The notes: generated from the sequence alone by a model not told the origin. A DNA stretch of 64,000 nt from Luteibacter aegosomatissinici (GCF_023078495.1 NZ_CP095742.1:1-64000), one strand, 5' to 3'. Shown: positions 33,031 through 41,058, counted from the stretch's first letter. Program-made: numbers and translations.

Positions 33031-33057
33031 GGGTGCGATCCGGGTGATGCGCTCATT

Positions 33058-33128
33058 GTAACCGTATATTGCGTCTTGACAGGTTACGCCGACAATGCGT
33101 AACCTTTAAAACGACAGATATAGGTTAC
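33058..33128. promoter_or_regulatory. Double operator GTAACC-N18-GGTTAC (two copies, 41 bp apart)
   Basis: GTAACC at 33058-33063 with GGTTAC at 33082-33087, and GTAACC at 33099-33104 with GGTTAC at 33123-33128. Both pairs have an 18 bp spacer, and the units repeat at 41 bp, close to four helical turns. A promoter-like TTGACA (33076-33081) with TAACCT (33100-33105) at 18 bp spacing is covered by the inner half-sites, so binding should block transcription of the hydrolase gene. Confidence 0.7.
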
Positions 33129-33173
33129 ATCGTGCTGGGCGCACCGCGCCCGCCTTCTTCATTGGAGCAAGTC

Positions 33174-34127
33174 ATGAACCTCAAGACCCTGATCCTTGGT
33201 GCCGCGACCGCAGTAGCCGTTGCCGGAACTGCCGTGGGCGCCCCCGCGGCGAGTATTGCCACACCCGCCGTTACCTTCCACTACGTCAAGGTAGACGATG
33301 TAACGGTGTTCTACCGAGAGGCTGGCGACCCGCACAAGCCGACGGTATTGCTGCTTCACGGCTTCCCCACCTCCTCCTTCATGTACCGCAACCTGATTCC
33401 CAAGCTGGCCGATCGCTACCACGTGATCGCTCCAGACCTGCCAGGCTTCGGTTTCACGCAGAGCCCCGACCGAGCGCACTACGCCTACACCTTCGAACAT
33501 CTGGCCCAGACGGTTGATCACTTCACCCAGATCGCTGGGCTCAAGACCTACGCGATCCAGGTATTTGACTACGGCGCACCGGTCGGTTGGCGCCTGGCCG
33601 TCGCACATCCCGAGCGCATCACGGCCATCGTGAGCCAGAACGGAAACGCCTATGAGGAAGGCCTGAGTACCGGATGGCAGCCTATCCAGAAGTACTGGAA
33701 GGACGGTAGCCAAGCTAACCGAGACGCCCTACGCGACTTCCTCAAGCTCGACGCGATCAAGTGGCAATACACCCACGGTACCCGCAACCCCGACGACGTG
33801 GCGCCCGAAACCTATACCCTTGACGCCGCCATGGTCAGCCGGCCGGAAAACACTGAGATTCAGCTCGACTTGTTCCACGACTACGCGAGTAACGTGGCCA
33901 TGTATCCTAAATTCCATGAGTACTTGCGTGCGCACAAACCGCCTGTGCTGGCTGTCTGGGGAAAGAACGATCCGTTCTTCCTTCCCGCAGGTGCCGAGGC
34001 ATTCAAGCGCGACGTGCCGACGGCTGAAGTTAAGTTTTACGACACGGGTCACTTTGCGCTCGAGACCAACGGCGATGAGATCGGCGATGAAATCCACCGC
34101 TTTCTTGACGCTAACCTGCGGCCATGA
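33174..34127 (+). CDS. Exported alpha/beta hydrolase, epoxide hydrolase/dehalogenase type
   Basis: The 317-residue protein has a signal peptide (LILGAATAVAVAGTAVGA-PAAS) and an alpha/beta hydrolase fold: HGFPTSS oxyanion region, nucleophile Asp132 in VFDYGAP, an acid near NDPFF and the catalytic His in DTGHFALE. An Asp nucleophile points to epoxide hydrolase or haloalkane dehalogenase chemistry; the substrate cannot be read from sequence. ATG 33174 follows a TTGGAGC ribosome-binding site. It is divergent from the CGNR regulator with the double operator between them, and paralogous in type to the cytoplasmic hydrolase at 41198, which carries the same operator. Confidence 0.83.
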   Translation: MNLKTLILGAATAVAVAGTAVGAPAASIATPAVTFHYVKVDDVTVFYREAGDPHKPTVLLLHGFPTSSFMYRNLIPKLADRYHVIAPDLPGFGFTQSPDRAHYAYTFEHLAQTVDHFTQIAGLKTYAIQVFDYGAPVGWRLAVAHPERITAIVSQNGNAYEEGLSTGWQPIQKYWKDGSQANRDALRDFLKLDAIKWQYTHGTRNPDDVAPETYTLDAAMVSRPENTEIQLDLFHDYASNVAMYPKFHEYLRAHKPPVLAVWGKNDPFFLPAGAEAFKRDVPTAEVKFYDTGHFALETNGDEIGDEIHRFLDANLRP

Positions 34128-34141
34128 GCAATAAATAACGA

Positions 34142-34164
34142 CAGCGGCTGATCAAATATGCACA
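34142..34164 (+). promoter_or_regulatory. Segment A motif, copy 2, upstream of the LysR gene
   Basis: CAGCGGCTGATCAAA then TATGCACA, 23 bp, ending 66 bp before the GTG start of the LysR-family regulator. LysR proteins usually bind near -65 and autoregulate, so the presence of the motif here makes this regulator the leading candidate to recognise it. Confidence 0.6.
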
Positions 34165-34229
34165 GCGGCGGGGGGCCCCTCGCCGCTTAAAGTAATCCGG
34201 TGGCAGCCCGGCACGGGGAGCATCATTCA

Positions 34230-35117
34230 GTGAATGATAAAAAACGCGGCGAGGTCGATTGGGAAGATGTCCGCATCTTCCTGGCGCTGGCTCGGCACGG
34301 CAGCCTCTCAGCCGCAGCGCGGGCCCTTTCGGTGAACCACGCCACCGTGGCGCGCCGGATTCAGTCGCTTGAAGCCAGCATGGGGGAGCGCCTGGCCGAG
34401 CGACGTCCGGAGGGTTATGTGCTGACGGCGGCTGGCACCCGGATCATGGATGTGGCGAGCAATATGGAGACCGCCGCGCAAAGCCTGGGACGCGGCGGAG
34501 CGAGTGACACGCCGACCGGCCTGGTTCGCGTCAACGCACCCCCGGGCCTTGCCCAGGGCTTCCTTGTCAGGCACCTTGCCGACATCCCAGCCCGTCACCC
34601 TGGTCTGGATCTTGAGCTCGCGACGGACCTGCGCTCCATTAGCCTGGAGCGTCATCAGGCCGACATTGCCGTGCGCATAGGTCGCCCCATGGACGGTGAT
34701 TTCATCGCGAAACCTCTTGGCCACATGGCGTTCGGCTTCTACGGCACCGACGAGATCTGTAGTGCGGTGGAACGGGGCGAGCGCAAGACAGTGATCAGCT
34801 TTAACGAAGAAAACGCTGATATGCCCGAGGCGCTCTGGATGGCACGGCACTTCCCCCGGGCAAGAGTTTCATTTCGTGCCAACAACCATGTCGCTCAGGC
34901 TGTCGCGGCGACCCGGGGTGCGGGGTTGGCCTTGCTTCCTCACTATGTCGGCCGTCTACAACCCGGCTTACGCCGTTGCGAGCTCGAGCCGCTACCTGCA
35001 AGCCGAGAGATATGGGTTCTCATGCGCCGCCAGGATCGCACCGATGTACCCATCCGAACGATCGTGGAACACCTGGAGAAAGTGTTCGCCGAGGCACAAG
35101 CACTCTTCGAGGATTGA
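34230..35117 (+). CDS. LysR-family transcriptional regulator
   Basis: The 295-residue regulator has the N-terminal LysR helix-turn-helix (VDWEDVRIFLALARHGSLSAAARALSVNHATVARRIQSLE) and a C-terminal substrate-binding fold that senses a co-inducer. I favour the GTG at 34230, with GGGGAG 11 bases upstream; a GTG at 34200 would add ten residues. A copy of the recurrent island motif lies 66 bp upstream. Nearby genes with the same motif (MFS pump, exported crotonase, VOC protein, Ohr, DUF3237, SDR) may form its regulon. It is convergent with the VOC gene, with six bases between stops. Confidence 0.88.
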   Translation: MNDKKRGEVDWEDVRIFLALARHGSLSAAARALSVNHATVARRIQSLEASMGERLAERRPEGYVLTAAGTRIMDVASNMETAAQSLGRGGASDTPTGLVRVNAPPGLAQGFLVRHLADIPARHPGLDLELATDLRSISLERHQADIAVRIGRPMDGDFIAKPLGHMAFGFYGTDEICSAVERGERKTVISFNEENADMPEALWMARHFPRARVSFRANNHVAQAVAATRGAGLALLPHYVGRLQPGLRRCELEPLPASREIWVLMRRQDRTDVPIRTIVEHLEKVFAEAQALFED

Positions 35118-35123
35118 GTGCAC

Positions 35124-35531
35124 TCAGTTGAGTGGAGTGAATTCAAGGCGTATCCCACCAGGCATGCCACAGATGAAGTGCATGCGTGCGGATCCTGGAC
35201 GTGTGGGGCCAGGTGGAAACTCGATAGTCACGCCAGGAAAGTTCGACACACGCGCGAAGACCGCATGCAAGGCGGCCTCGTCGGAGACGGCGATCGCCAG
35301 GTGGTGGAGGCCGACGTTTTTACGGCGATCAAATGGCGTCGCCTCGGTAGGAAACGCGACACGCCAAAGAGTCAGCGTGATAACTCCATCAGATACGAAA
35401 CCTGCCGGATAGTCGTCGTTCCTGCCAAGGGACTCCCAACCCAGCGCATCGACGAAGAAGTCCATGGCGGTGTCAAGATCGGGAACGGCAAGGCCCACGT
35501 GGTGGATGCCACACGTTGCTGACTGAATCAT
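35124..35531 (-). CDS. VOC-family (glyoxalase/dioxygenase fold) protein
   Basis: The 135-residue protein shows the two beta-alpha-beta-beta-beta modules of the vicinal oxygen chelate fold: GIHHVGLAVPDLDTAMDFFVDALGWE in the first and LHHLAIAVSDEAALHAVFARV in the second, with the metal-ligand type His in each and the late Glu in GGIRLEFTPL. Members include glyoxalase I, extradiol dioxygenases and antibiotic-binding proteins; which activity applies here is unclear. A reverse copy of the island motif lies 70 bp upstream, shared with the divergent ohr gene. Confidence 0.82.
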   Translation of the reverse strand: MIQSATCGIHHVGLAVPDLDTAMDFFVDALGWESLGRNDDYPAGFVSDGVITLTLWRVAFPTEATPFDRRKNVGLHHLAIAVSDEAALHAVFARVSNFPGVTIEFPPGPTRPGSARMHFICGMPGGIRLEFTPLN

Positions 35532-35600
35532 GGTATCACTCGATAGGTCGGATGTGCTGAGCGTCGCATGGCGACCTCACGCAGGCAACGGCAATGCCCG

Positions 35601-35623
35601 TGTGCAGAATCGCTCAGCCGCTG
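35601..35623 (-). promoter_or_regulatory. Segment A motif, copy 3 (reverse), between VOC and ohr genes
   Basis: On the minus strand the 23 bp element begins CAGCGGCTGAGCG and ends TGCACA. It lies 70 bp upstream of the VOC start and 79 bp upstream of ohr, in their divergent promoter gap. Confidence 0.6.
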
Positions 35624-35701
35624 CGCGTACCTCGTGTCTCTGAAGACCCGAAACAGCGCTTTATAGTTTGGGACAACACATAAACCCGAACGGTAAAAAC
35701 G

Positions 35702-36127
35702 ATGTCCGTGAATGTGAAGTACACCACCCGCGCTACCGCTACCGGCGGACGCGACGGCACTGCGCGCTCCGAGGACGGGCGCTTCGAGGCGAAGCTTTCC
35801 ACACCCGCTGAACTCGGTGGTTCGGGCGGGGAAGGCACCAATCCGGAGCAACTCTTCGCCGCCGGCTACGCCGCGTGTTTCATCGGGGCGCTACGCCTCG
35901 CCGGTCGTACCATGAAGGTCGACATCCCGGCCTCGGTGAACGTAACAGCAACCGTGGGAATCGGCCCCCGTACGGAGGGTGGCTTCGGCATTACCGCAAG
36001 TCTCGTCGTTGACCTACCGGGTATTGATGCCACGGTGGCGAACGATCTTGTTGAGCTCGCGTACACAATCTGCCCCTGCTCGAACGCGACACGCAATAAC
36101 GTGGACGTGGGCCTTTCTCTGGCGTGA
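35702..36127 (+). CDS. ohr: Organic hydroperoxide resistance protein Ohr
   Basis: Ohr reduces organic and fatty-acid hydroperoxides with a reactive cysteine, using lipoylated partners as reductant. The 141-residue length is normal. The two catalytic cysteines are visible as Cys59 in AAGYAACF and Cys124 in TICPCSNATRNNVDV; the second motif has an extra Cys126 where many homologs have Tyr. No OhrR regulator gene is adjacent; instead the promoter gap has the island motif. The stop codon overlaps a GTG that could start the next gene (GTGA), so ohr and the DsbA-family gene are likely one operon. Confidence 0.93.
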   Translation: MSVNVKYTTRATATGGRDGTARSEDGRFEAKLSTPAELGGSGGEGTNPEQLFAAGYAACFIGALRLAGRTMKVDIPASVNVTATVGIGPRTEGGFGITASLVVDLPGIDATVANDLVELAYTICPCSNATRNNVDVGLSLA

Positions 36128-36138
36128 GTGGGCGAGCC

Positions 36139-36786
36139 ATGACGACGCGATTGCAGATAGATGTGGTTTCTGATGTGGCATGTCCATGGTGTGCCATTGG
36201 CGTCGCTAGCCTTGGGATCGCGATCGATAAAATTGGCGATGAGGCAGATGCGGAGATCACATTCCACCCGTTTGAATTGAATCCGAACATGCCACCTGGC
36301 GGACGAAGTCGGACGGATCACCTTCGAGCCAAATATGGGATGGAAGAGCTCGACGTGCGCGCGAATCAGGACAGCATCAAAGCTCGTGCACTCGACGTCG
36401 GATTCGACATGCGGCTGACGGAAACTAGTCGCATGTACAACACCTTCGATGCGCACCGGCTATTGGCATGGGCAAAAGAATACGGAAAGCAGCCGGACCT
36501 GAAGCGCAGGCTGTTTGTCCTGAACTTCACCGACCAGGCCGACGTCGGCGACTTCGACGTACTCATCGCTGCAGCCGAATCGGTGGGTCTGGACCGGGCG
36601 AAAGCACGCCAGGTGCTCCAGTCCCAAGCCTACGCTCTCGAGGTGCGTGCAGAAGAGGACGTATGGATCCGGCGCGGCATCAACAGCGTTCCCACGCTCG
36701 TGATTAATCAGCGATACGTCATATCCGGAGGACAGACGCCGGAGGAGTTCGAACGTCAGATCCGCCGCGTGCTGGATGGACCCTGA
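36139..36786 (+). CDS. DsbA-family (FrnE-like) thiol oxidoreductase
   Basis: The 215-residue protein has a thioredoxin fold with an N-terminal CPWC active site (Cys15 and Cys18) and the late cis-Pro region GINSVPTLVINQRYVISGGQTPEEF typical of the cytoplasmic FrnE/2-hydroxychromene-isomerase-like DsbA branch. No signal peptide is present. ATG 36139 (MTTRLQIDVVSDVACPWC) is the better start by homology; GTG 36124 overlaps the ohr stop and would add five residues. Pairing with ohr suggests a thiol-repair or redox-defence role, which is inference. Confidence 0.88.
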   Translation: MTTRLQIDVVSDVACPWCAIGVASLGIAIDKIGDEADAEITFHPFELNPNMPPGGRSRTDHLRAKYGMEELDVRANQDSIKARALDVGFDMRLTETSRMYNTFDAHRLLAWAKEYGKQPDLKRRLFVLNFTDQADVGDFDVLIAAAESVGLDRAKARQVLQSQAYALEVRAEEDVWIRRGINSVPTLVINQRYVISGGQTPEEFERQIRRVLDGP

Positions 36787-36818
36787 TACGAAAGGAAGTG
36801 GCTAATCACACCTGTCGT

Positions 36819-36841
36819 TGTGCGTTTTCCAACCGCGACTG
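36819..36841 (-). promoter_or_regulatory. Segment A motif, weak copy ahead of the MBL-like gene
   Basis: On the minus strand the element reads CAGTCGCGG, a variable middle, then ACGCACA in a 23 bp frame, 51 bp from the start at 36892. The ends match, the middle does not. Support is weak on its own. Confidence 0.3.
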
Positions 36842-36891
36842 CGCAAAGAAAGGAAATTTTCGGAAAGAGACCGTGACCCTATGCTTGGGAC

Positions 36892-37425
36892 ATGTTTCGC
36901 ACCAACCTTTCATTGACATATCTGGGCAGCTGCGCCGTGTTGCTTGAATACGGTGACCTAAGGGTCGTGACCGAGCCAGGATTGGCCGTATCCCGCGGAC
37001 TTGCGCCATTTGAAACGTGCCTGATGAGCTCGGTAACGGGCGCGAGCCTCCTGATTACCGCGACGCCAGGAAGACGCACGCGAGCGCCGCGGTCTCCGGT
37101 CGACACGCTGGGCTTCGCCCTGGGGCGCGATCGACCCGGCGACCTTTTCTACGCTACTGGGAGGTCTGTGTGGTGCGACGAAATGGCCACGGTCGCAGAC
37201 TGCTTTTCGCCCAAAGTGATTTTCACGACGATGGAAGGCGAGGGGCTGATCAACGTTTCCCGCGCATTCCCCGACGCGGTGATAACCGTCGCTGTCGACG
37301 ATCAAAGCGATGAAGCGCGGCCTCGCCTGAAGGACATGGGTCGACCTATCACGCGCGACGAAAGGCCACCAGGCCTACGACTTCTCTATCCGGGGAAGAA
37401 GCTCTGTTTCAACATCGCCGCCTGA
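36892..37425 (+). CDS. Shortened metallo-beta-lactamase-fold-like protein lacking metal ligands
   Basis: The 177-residue protein resembles UlaG-type MBL-fold hydrolases at both ends: SLTYLGSCAVLLEYGDLRVVTEPGL matches the first strands, PGDLFYATGRSVWCDEMATVADCF the usual GDTVWY segment, and PKVIFTTMEGEG a later strand. The HxHxDH metal motif expected after LLIT is missing (LLITATPGRRTRAP instead) and the protein is some 60 residues shorter than the family. It thus looks like an internally deleted, probably non-catalytic derivative. The frame is intact, and an SDR gene follows 41 bp downstream in the same direction. Family placement is moderate. Confidence 0.6.
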   Translation: MFRTNLSLTYLGSCAVLLEYGDLRVVTEPGLAVSRGLAPFETCLMSSVTGASLLITATPGRRTRAPRSPVDTLGFALGRDRPGDLFYATGRSVWCDEMATVADCFSPKVIFTTMEGEGLINVSRAFPDAVITVAVDDQSDEARPRLKDMGRPITRDERPPGLRLLYPGKKLCFNIAA

Positions 37426-37466
37426 CTGTGGCGGCTAGAACTCTCAAAACCACAAAAGGAACCATC

Positions 37467-38177
37467 ATGTCTGACGTCAGGAAAGTTGCTGTTGTAACCG
37501 GCGCATCCCAGGGCCTCGGCGAAGGTATCGTCGACGCACTCCTCGCCCGTGGATATGGCGTCGTCGCCACGTCGCGAAACATTAAGCCTTCGAGCAATCC
37601 GAACGTATTGACGATCGCCGGTGACATCGGTGAGCCGGAAACTGGCAAGCGCATCGTCAAAGAAGCGATGGAGCGATTCGGCCGAATCGATACGCTGGTG
37701 AATAACGCAGGGATCTTTATCGCAAGCGCGTTTACTGATTACACCGAGGAACAGTACCGCGCGAAGCTCAAGACCAACCTCGACGGATTCTTCTTTACCA
37801 CCCAGAACGTGATCCCAGTCATGTTGAAGCAGGGTAGTGGCCACGTCATCCAGATCACCACGACGTTGGTAAGCTACGCCGATACACGTATTCCGTCGGT
37901 CGTCGCCTCGATTACCAAGGGTGGCCTGGATGCTGCAACGCGTAGCCTCGCGATCGAATATGCCTCCCGAGGGATCCGCGCGAACGCCATCGCCCCTGGT
38001 ATCGTGAAGACTCCGATGCATGCGCCCGAGACTCACGAGGCGCTCGCCGCTTTCCATCCAATGCAGCGCATGGGTGAAGTCAGCGATATCGCCGAGGCCG
38101 TGATCTATTTGGAGAACGCGCCATTCATCACCGGCGAAATCCTGCATGTCGATGGCGGCATGATCGCTGGCCATTGA
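37467..38177 (+). CDS. Short-chain dehydrogenase/reductase without the usual catalytic Tyr
   Basis: The 236-residue protein has the SDR cofactor motif TGASQGLGEG (12-21) and LVNNAGIF, so it should bind NAD(P). At the YxxxK site the sequence is VASITKGGL, with Ala in place of Tyr, a feature of some SDR subgroups whose chemistry is not settled. The C-terminal IAPGIVKTPMH and ITGEILHVDGGM motifs are normal. ATG 37467 follows AAAAGGAACC. It sits in a same-strand run: MBL-like protein, SDR, tautomerase, OYE. Confidence 0.85.
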   Translation: MSDVRKVAVVTGASQGLGEGIVDALLARGYGVVATSRNIKPSSNPNVLTIAGDIGEPETGKRIVKEAMERFGRIDTLVNNAGIFIASAFTDYTEEQYRAKLKTNLDGFFFTTQNVIPVMLKQGSGHVIQITTTLVSYADTRIPSVVASITKGGLDAATRSLAIEYASRGIRANAIAPGIVKTPMHAPETHEALAAFHPMQRMGEVSDIAEAVIYLENAPFITGEILHVDGGMIAGH

Positions 38178-38203
38178 CAGACCCTTCTCTCGAGGAAACC
38201 CCC

Positions 38204-38440
38204 ATGCCTATCGTGACGATCCAGGTTACCCGTGAAGGCACCCTGCCTGGAGCCGAGCGTACGACGCGCGAGCAGAAGGAAGCTCTGCACAAGGGCGTCT
38301 GTGACCTGCTGTTTGAGGTGCTGGGTAAGCACCCCGATGACACGTTCGTCGTCTTTCAGGAGATCGAGCTGGAGGACTGGGGGCGGGGAAGCTCATCGGT
38401 CATCGAATACCGAAAGAGGAAGGCTCAGCTGGTCTATTGA
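38204..38440 (+). CDS. Tautomerase-superfamily protein
   Basis: The 78-residue protein begins MPIVTIQVTREG; after Met removal the N-terminal Pro acts as catalytic base in the 4-oxalocrotonate tautomerase superfamily. Its length is slightly above the 60-65 residues of classic 4-OT. A GAGGAAACC ribosome-binding site precedes the ATG, 26 bases after the SDR stop. It probably works on an enol or unsaturated carbonyl compound handled by the neighbouring SDR and OYE; that link is inference. Confidence 0.85.
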   Translation: MPIVTIQVTREGTLPGAERTTREQKEALHKGVCDLLFEVLGKHPDDTFVVFQEIELEDWGRGSSSVIEYRKRKAQLVY

Positions 38441-38460
38441 GCTGCCACGAGCATCTGCAC

Positions 38461-38486
38461 GGCCACCGCACGACGTTGCGGTGGCC
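38461..38486. other. Intercistronic hairpin between tautomerase and OYE genes
   Basis: GGCCACCGCA and TGCGGTGGCC form a perfect 10 bp stem with a 6-base loop, 20 bases after the tautomerase stop and 20 before the OYE start. There is no T-tract, so it is more likely an mRNA processing or stability element than a terminator. Confidence 0.5.
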
Positions 38487-38506
38487 TATATGAGAGGACC
38501 TTTGCA

Positions 38507-39601
38507 ATGACGACGCTATTTTCTGCGGGAACGATAGGCGCCATATCCGTCTCCAATCGGGTAGTCATGGCGCCCCTGACACGCGCACGTGCGGACATGG
38601 AAGGCCTTCCAAGCCGTTACGCCGCTCAGTACTACGCCCAGCGCGCCTCCGCGGGCCTGATCATCACGGAGGCGACCAACATCTCGAAGCAGGCACGTGG
38701 CTACGCCTATACACCGGGTATCTACACAGACGCGCAGATCGTTGCGTGGCGTGAGATTACTGAGGAGGTACATAGGGCTGGCGGAAAGATCGTACTTCAG
38801 CTCTGGCACACCGGTCGCATCGCTCATAGCAGCCTGCACGATGGGAAGCCCCCCGTTGCACCTTCTGAGATTCAGGCTGGCGACATGGTCTTCACCGAGG
38901 ATGGCGCCGCGCGGCCAAGCATGCCTCGTGCCCTGGAGCTCGACGAGATCCCGTCGATCATCGACGACTACGTGCTTGCCGCCCGGCACGCGCGAGCAGC
39001 GGGCTTCGATGGCGTCGAAGTGCACGCGGCCAATGCTTATCTCCTGGACCAATTCATCCGCGACAGCACCAATCGGCGGACCGATGCCTACGGTGGATCC
39101 GTCGAGAATCGAACGAGGCTCCCGTTCGAGGTAACCAAGGCTGTCGCCGATGTGTTTGGCCCGGATCGTGTAGGGGTTCGTCTGTCACCGATTACCCGTG
39201 CCGTGGGCGATACCCCCTTGGATAGTGACCCCGTGGGCACGTACAAGCGGATGGCGGAGCGTCTCGGTACGCTCGGGCTGGCTTATCTGCACTGCGTCGA
39301 AGGCCAGACGCAGGGCGACAATGCAGCGACATCGTTTGACTTTCAGTCGCTGCGCCGCGCATTTGGCGGAAGTTATATCGCTAACAATAGCTATGATCGA
39401 ACGCTTGCGGTAGAAGCGGTGGCGACGGGCCACGCGGATATGATCGCCTTCGGTCGCCCTTACATCGCCAATCCTGACCTGGTGGAACGCCTGCGCGCCC
39501 AGGCTCCAATGGCGGCAGGTGACGAGAAGACGTTCTACGGCGGCGGCGCGGCTGGCTATGTCGATTACCCCGCCCTGGACGGGGTAACCGCGAACGACTA
39601 A
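38507..39601 (+). CDS. Old yellow enzyme family NADH:flavin oxidoreductase
   Basis: The 364-residue FMN enzyme of the NemA/OYE class reduces activated C=C bonds or nitro compounds with NAD(P)H. Visible features are the MAPLTRARAD opening, the active-site pair His173/Asn176 in EVHAANAYLLDQF, the RTDAYGGSVENRTR segment and the C-terminal IAFGRPYIANPDLVERL FMN-binding motif. Length is normal. It ends the same-strand run with SDR and tautomerase, suggesting detoxification of electrophiles. It is convergent with the DUF3237 gene, with a 7-base gap. Confidence 0.93.
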   Translation: MTTLFSAGTIGAISVSNRVVMAPLTRARADMEGLPSRYAAQYYAQRASAGLIITEATNISKQARGYAYTPGIYTDAQIVAWREITEEVHRAGGKIVLQLWHTGRIAHSSLHDGKPPVAPSEIQAGDMVFTEDGAARPSMPRALELDEIPSIIDDYVLAARHARAAGFDGVEVHAANAYLLDQFIRDSTNRRTDAYGGSVENRTRLPFEVTKAVADVFGPDRVGVRLSPITRAVGDTPLDSDPVGTYKRMAERLGTLGLAYLHCVEGQTQGDNAATSFDFQSLRRAFGGSYIANNSYDRTLAVEAVATGHADMIAFGRPYIANPDLVERLRAQAPMAAGDEKTFYGGGAAGYVDYPALDGVTAND

Positions 39602-39608
39602 GGCCGGA

Positions 39609-40085
39609 TCAGAGCACCTCGTAGACGTCGTATACCGGCCCTTCTGGCAGGCGTTTACCTGTACCGACGGCAACAAGGCGGTTGAGCCACGAGTGCTCAG
39701 CCGACCCGGTTTCGAACTGCGCGGTCATGCGGAAATAGTACTCCGACGGATCCACGTGGTCCCCTGCCCGTATGCGGGCGAGCACCTCAGGGCTGCCGGC
39801 GCGCATTCCCTGATAACGCATAGCGATCTGCGCTCCATCATCGGTCCGCAGAACGAGGCGGCAGTCGAGGAGCACGGTGCCATCGTCGATGATCGTCTGC
39901 CAATCTGAGCCACCTTCGAGTATGACGCCATTGAGTCGCGCCCCCGTGAAGTGGCCACCGGCGACGACGCCTACCTGCTTCGCAGGTGCGTTCGTGCTGT
40001 AAGGAAAGACGCCACTGACATGCATCTTGATTGTAAAGAGATGGCGAAGCGTGACGAGAGGCAATGTGGGGATAGTCGCGGTCAT
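39609..40085 (-). CDS. DUF3237-family protein
   Basis: The 158-residue protein matches the DUF3237 family, small beta-barrel proteins of unknown function: PLVTLRHLFTIKMHVSG at the start, GGHFTGARLNGVILEGGSDWQTIIDDGT in the middle, and EYYFRMTAQFETGSAEHSWLNRLVAVGTG at the end are typical. Start at 40085 (MTATIPTLPL) fits the family length. It is divergent from an SDR gene; the 127 bp gap carries the best copy of the island motif, 73 bp upstream of this gene. Confidence 0.82.
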   Translation of the reverse strand: MTATIPTLPLVTLRHLFTIKMHVSGVFPYSTNAPAKQVGVVAGGHFTGARLNGVILEGGSDWQTIIDDGTVLLDCRLVLRTDDGAQIAMRYQGMRAGSPEVLARIRAGDHVDPSEYYFRMTAQFETGSAEHSWLNRLVAVGTGKRLPEGPVYDVYEVL

Positions 40086-40157
40086 GGCGGCGGTTCCTAG
40101 GATTGGTTGGCGTGAATCTAAACAGCCATGCCACGACATGTAACGGCTGTACCTGCG

Positions 40158-40180
40158 CAGCGGCTGATGATTTTCGCACA
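40158..40180 (+). promoter_or_regulatory. Segment A motif, copy 4, between DUF3237 and SDR genes
   Basis: CAGCGGCTGATGATT then TTCGCACA, 23 bp. With the flanking TGCGCAG on the left it forms a loose dyad (TGCGCA and the complement of TGTGCG). It lies 73 bp from the DUF3237 start and 33 bp from the SDR start. Confidence 0.6.
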
Positions 40181-40212
40181 GTAGTTTTCTAGTCGAATAA
40201 AGGATCAAGTCC

Positions 40213-41058
40213 ATGACCGCACCAAACAACCAAAAGGTCTTCCTCATCACCGGGGTTAGCTCCGGGTTCGGGCGTTGCTTTGCAGAGGTCGCTCTGGCCG
40301 ATGGGCATACTGTCATCGGAACAGTCCGGACCGAACATGACAAAAGCGATTTCGAGTCGCTTGTTCCCGGGCGATCGGTTGCCGTGCAACTGGAATTAAG
40401 CCAGTTGGATAGCATAGCCAGGGCCATTGACGGCGTAGTCGAGGTTACCGGCCCTATCGATGTGCTGGTTAACAATGCGGGATACGGCTACGAGGGCCCG
40501 CTGGAAGAATCATCGCTAGAAGACTTGCACCACCAATTCACCGTGAATGTCTTCGCGGCCGTGGCCATGATGAAGGCGGTACTTCCGTCCATGCGTGAAC
40601 GCCGGCGCGGGCGGATCGTAAACATAACCTCGCTGGCCGGGTACGTCGCTGCGGCCGGTATCGCCTACTACGCCGGCAGCAAGTTCGCCCTGGAAGCGAT
40701 CTCAGAAGCGTTGGCGCAAGAAGTGAGCGACTTCGGAGTCCACGTTACTGCGCTCGCACCTGGGGCGTTCCGTACCCAGTGGGCGGGCCGATCCCTCGTT
40801 CGCAACACTCGAAGCATCCCAGACTACGATGGTGTATTCGAACCGGTGCGCAGGGCGCGCATGGCGAAGGATGGAAACCAGCCTGGCAATCCTTATGAAG
40901 CGGCGCGCGTCTTGATGGATATCGTAGACAGCGATAACCCGCCTCGGCATCTGGTGCTGGGAAGCGACGCAGTGGAGACCGTTCGGAAGCAGCTTGGCGA
41001 GACTACACGGCAGCTCGATATCTGGGATCCGGTGTCCCGCTCTACCGACTACAACTGA
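40213..41058 (+). CDS. Short-chain dehydrogenase/reductase (classical type)
   Basis: The 281-residue oxidoreductase has TGVSSGFGRC (13-22) for cofactor binding, LVNNAGYGYEGP, the catalytic Ser in NITSLAGYVAAAG, and YAGSK with the Tyr and Lys of the active site. The length and C-terminal extension match broad-specificity SDRs of the retinol-dehydrogenase-like group. It faces away from DUF3237 with the island motif 33 bp upstream. Unlike the SDR at 37467 it keeps all catalytic residues. Confidence 0.9.
   Translation: MTAPNNQKVFLITGVSSGFGRCFAEVALADGHTVIGTVRTEHDKSDFESLVPGRSVAVQLELSQLDSIARAIDGVVEVTGPIDVLVNNAGYGYEGPLEESSLEDLHHQFTVNVFAAVAMMKAVLPSMRERRRGRIVNITSLAGYVAAAGIAYYAGSKFALEAISEALAQEVSDFGVHVTALAPGAFRTQWAGRSLVRNTRSIPDYDGVFEPVRRARMAKDGNQPGNPYEAARVLMDIVDSDNPPRHLVLGSDAVETVRKQLGETTRQLDIWDPVSRSTDYN

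Noticed and set aside
37494-40445. Single GTAACC or GGTTAC words within genes of segment A
   Set aside because: They lie inside coding sequence (for example VVTGA and VTREG codons) and have no partner half-site at 18 bp.
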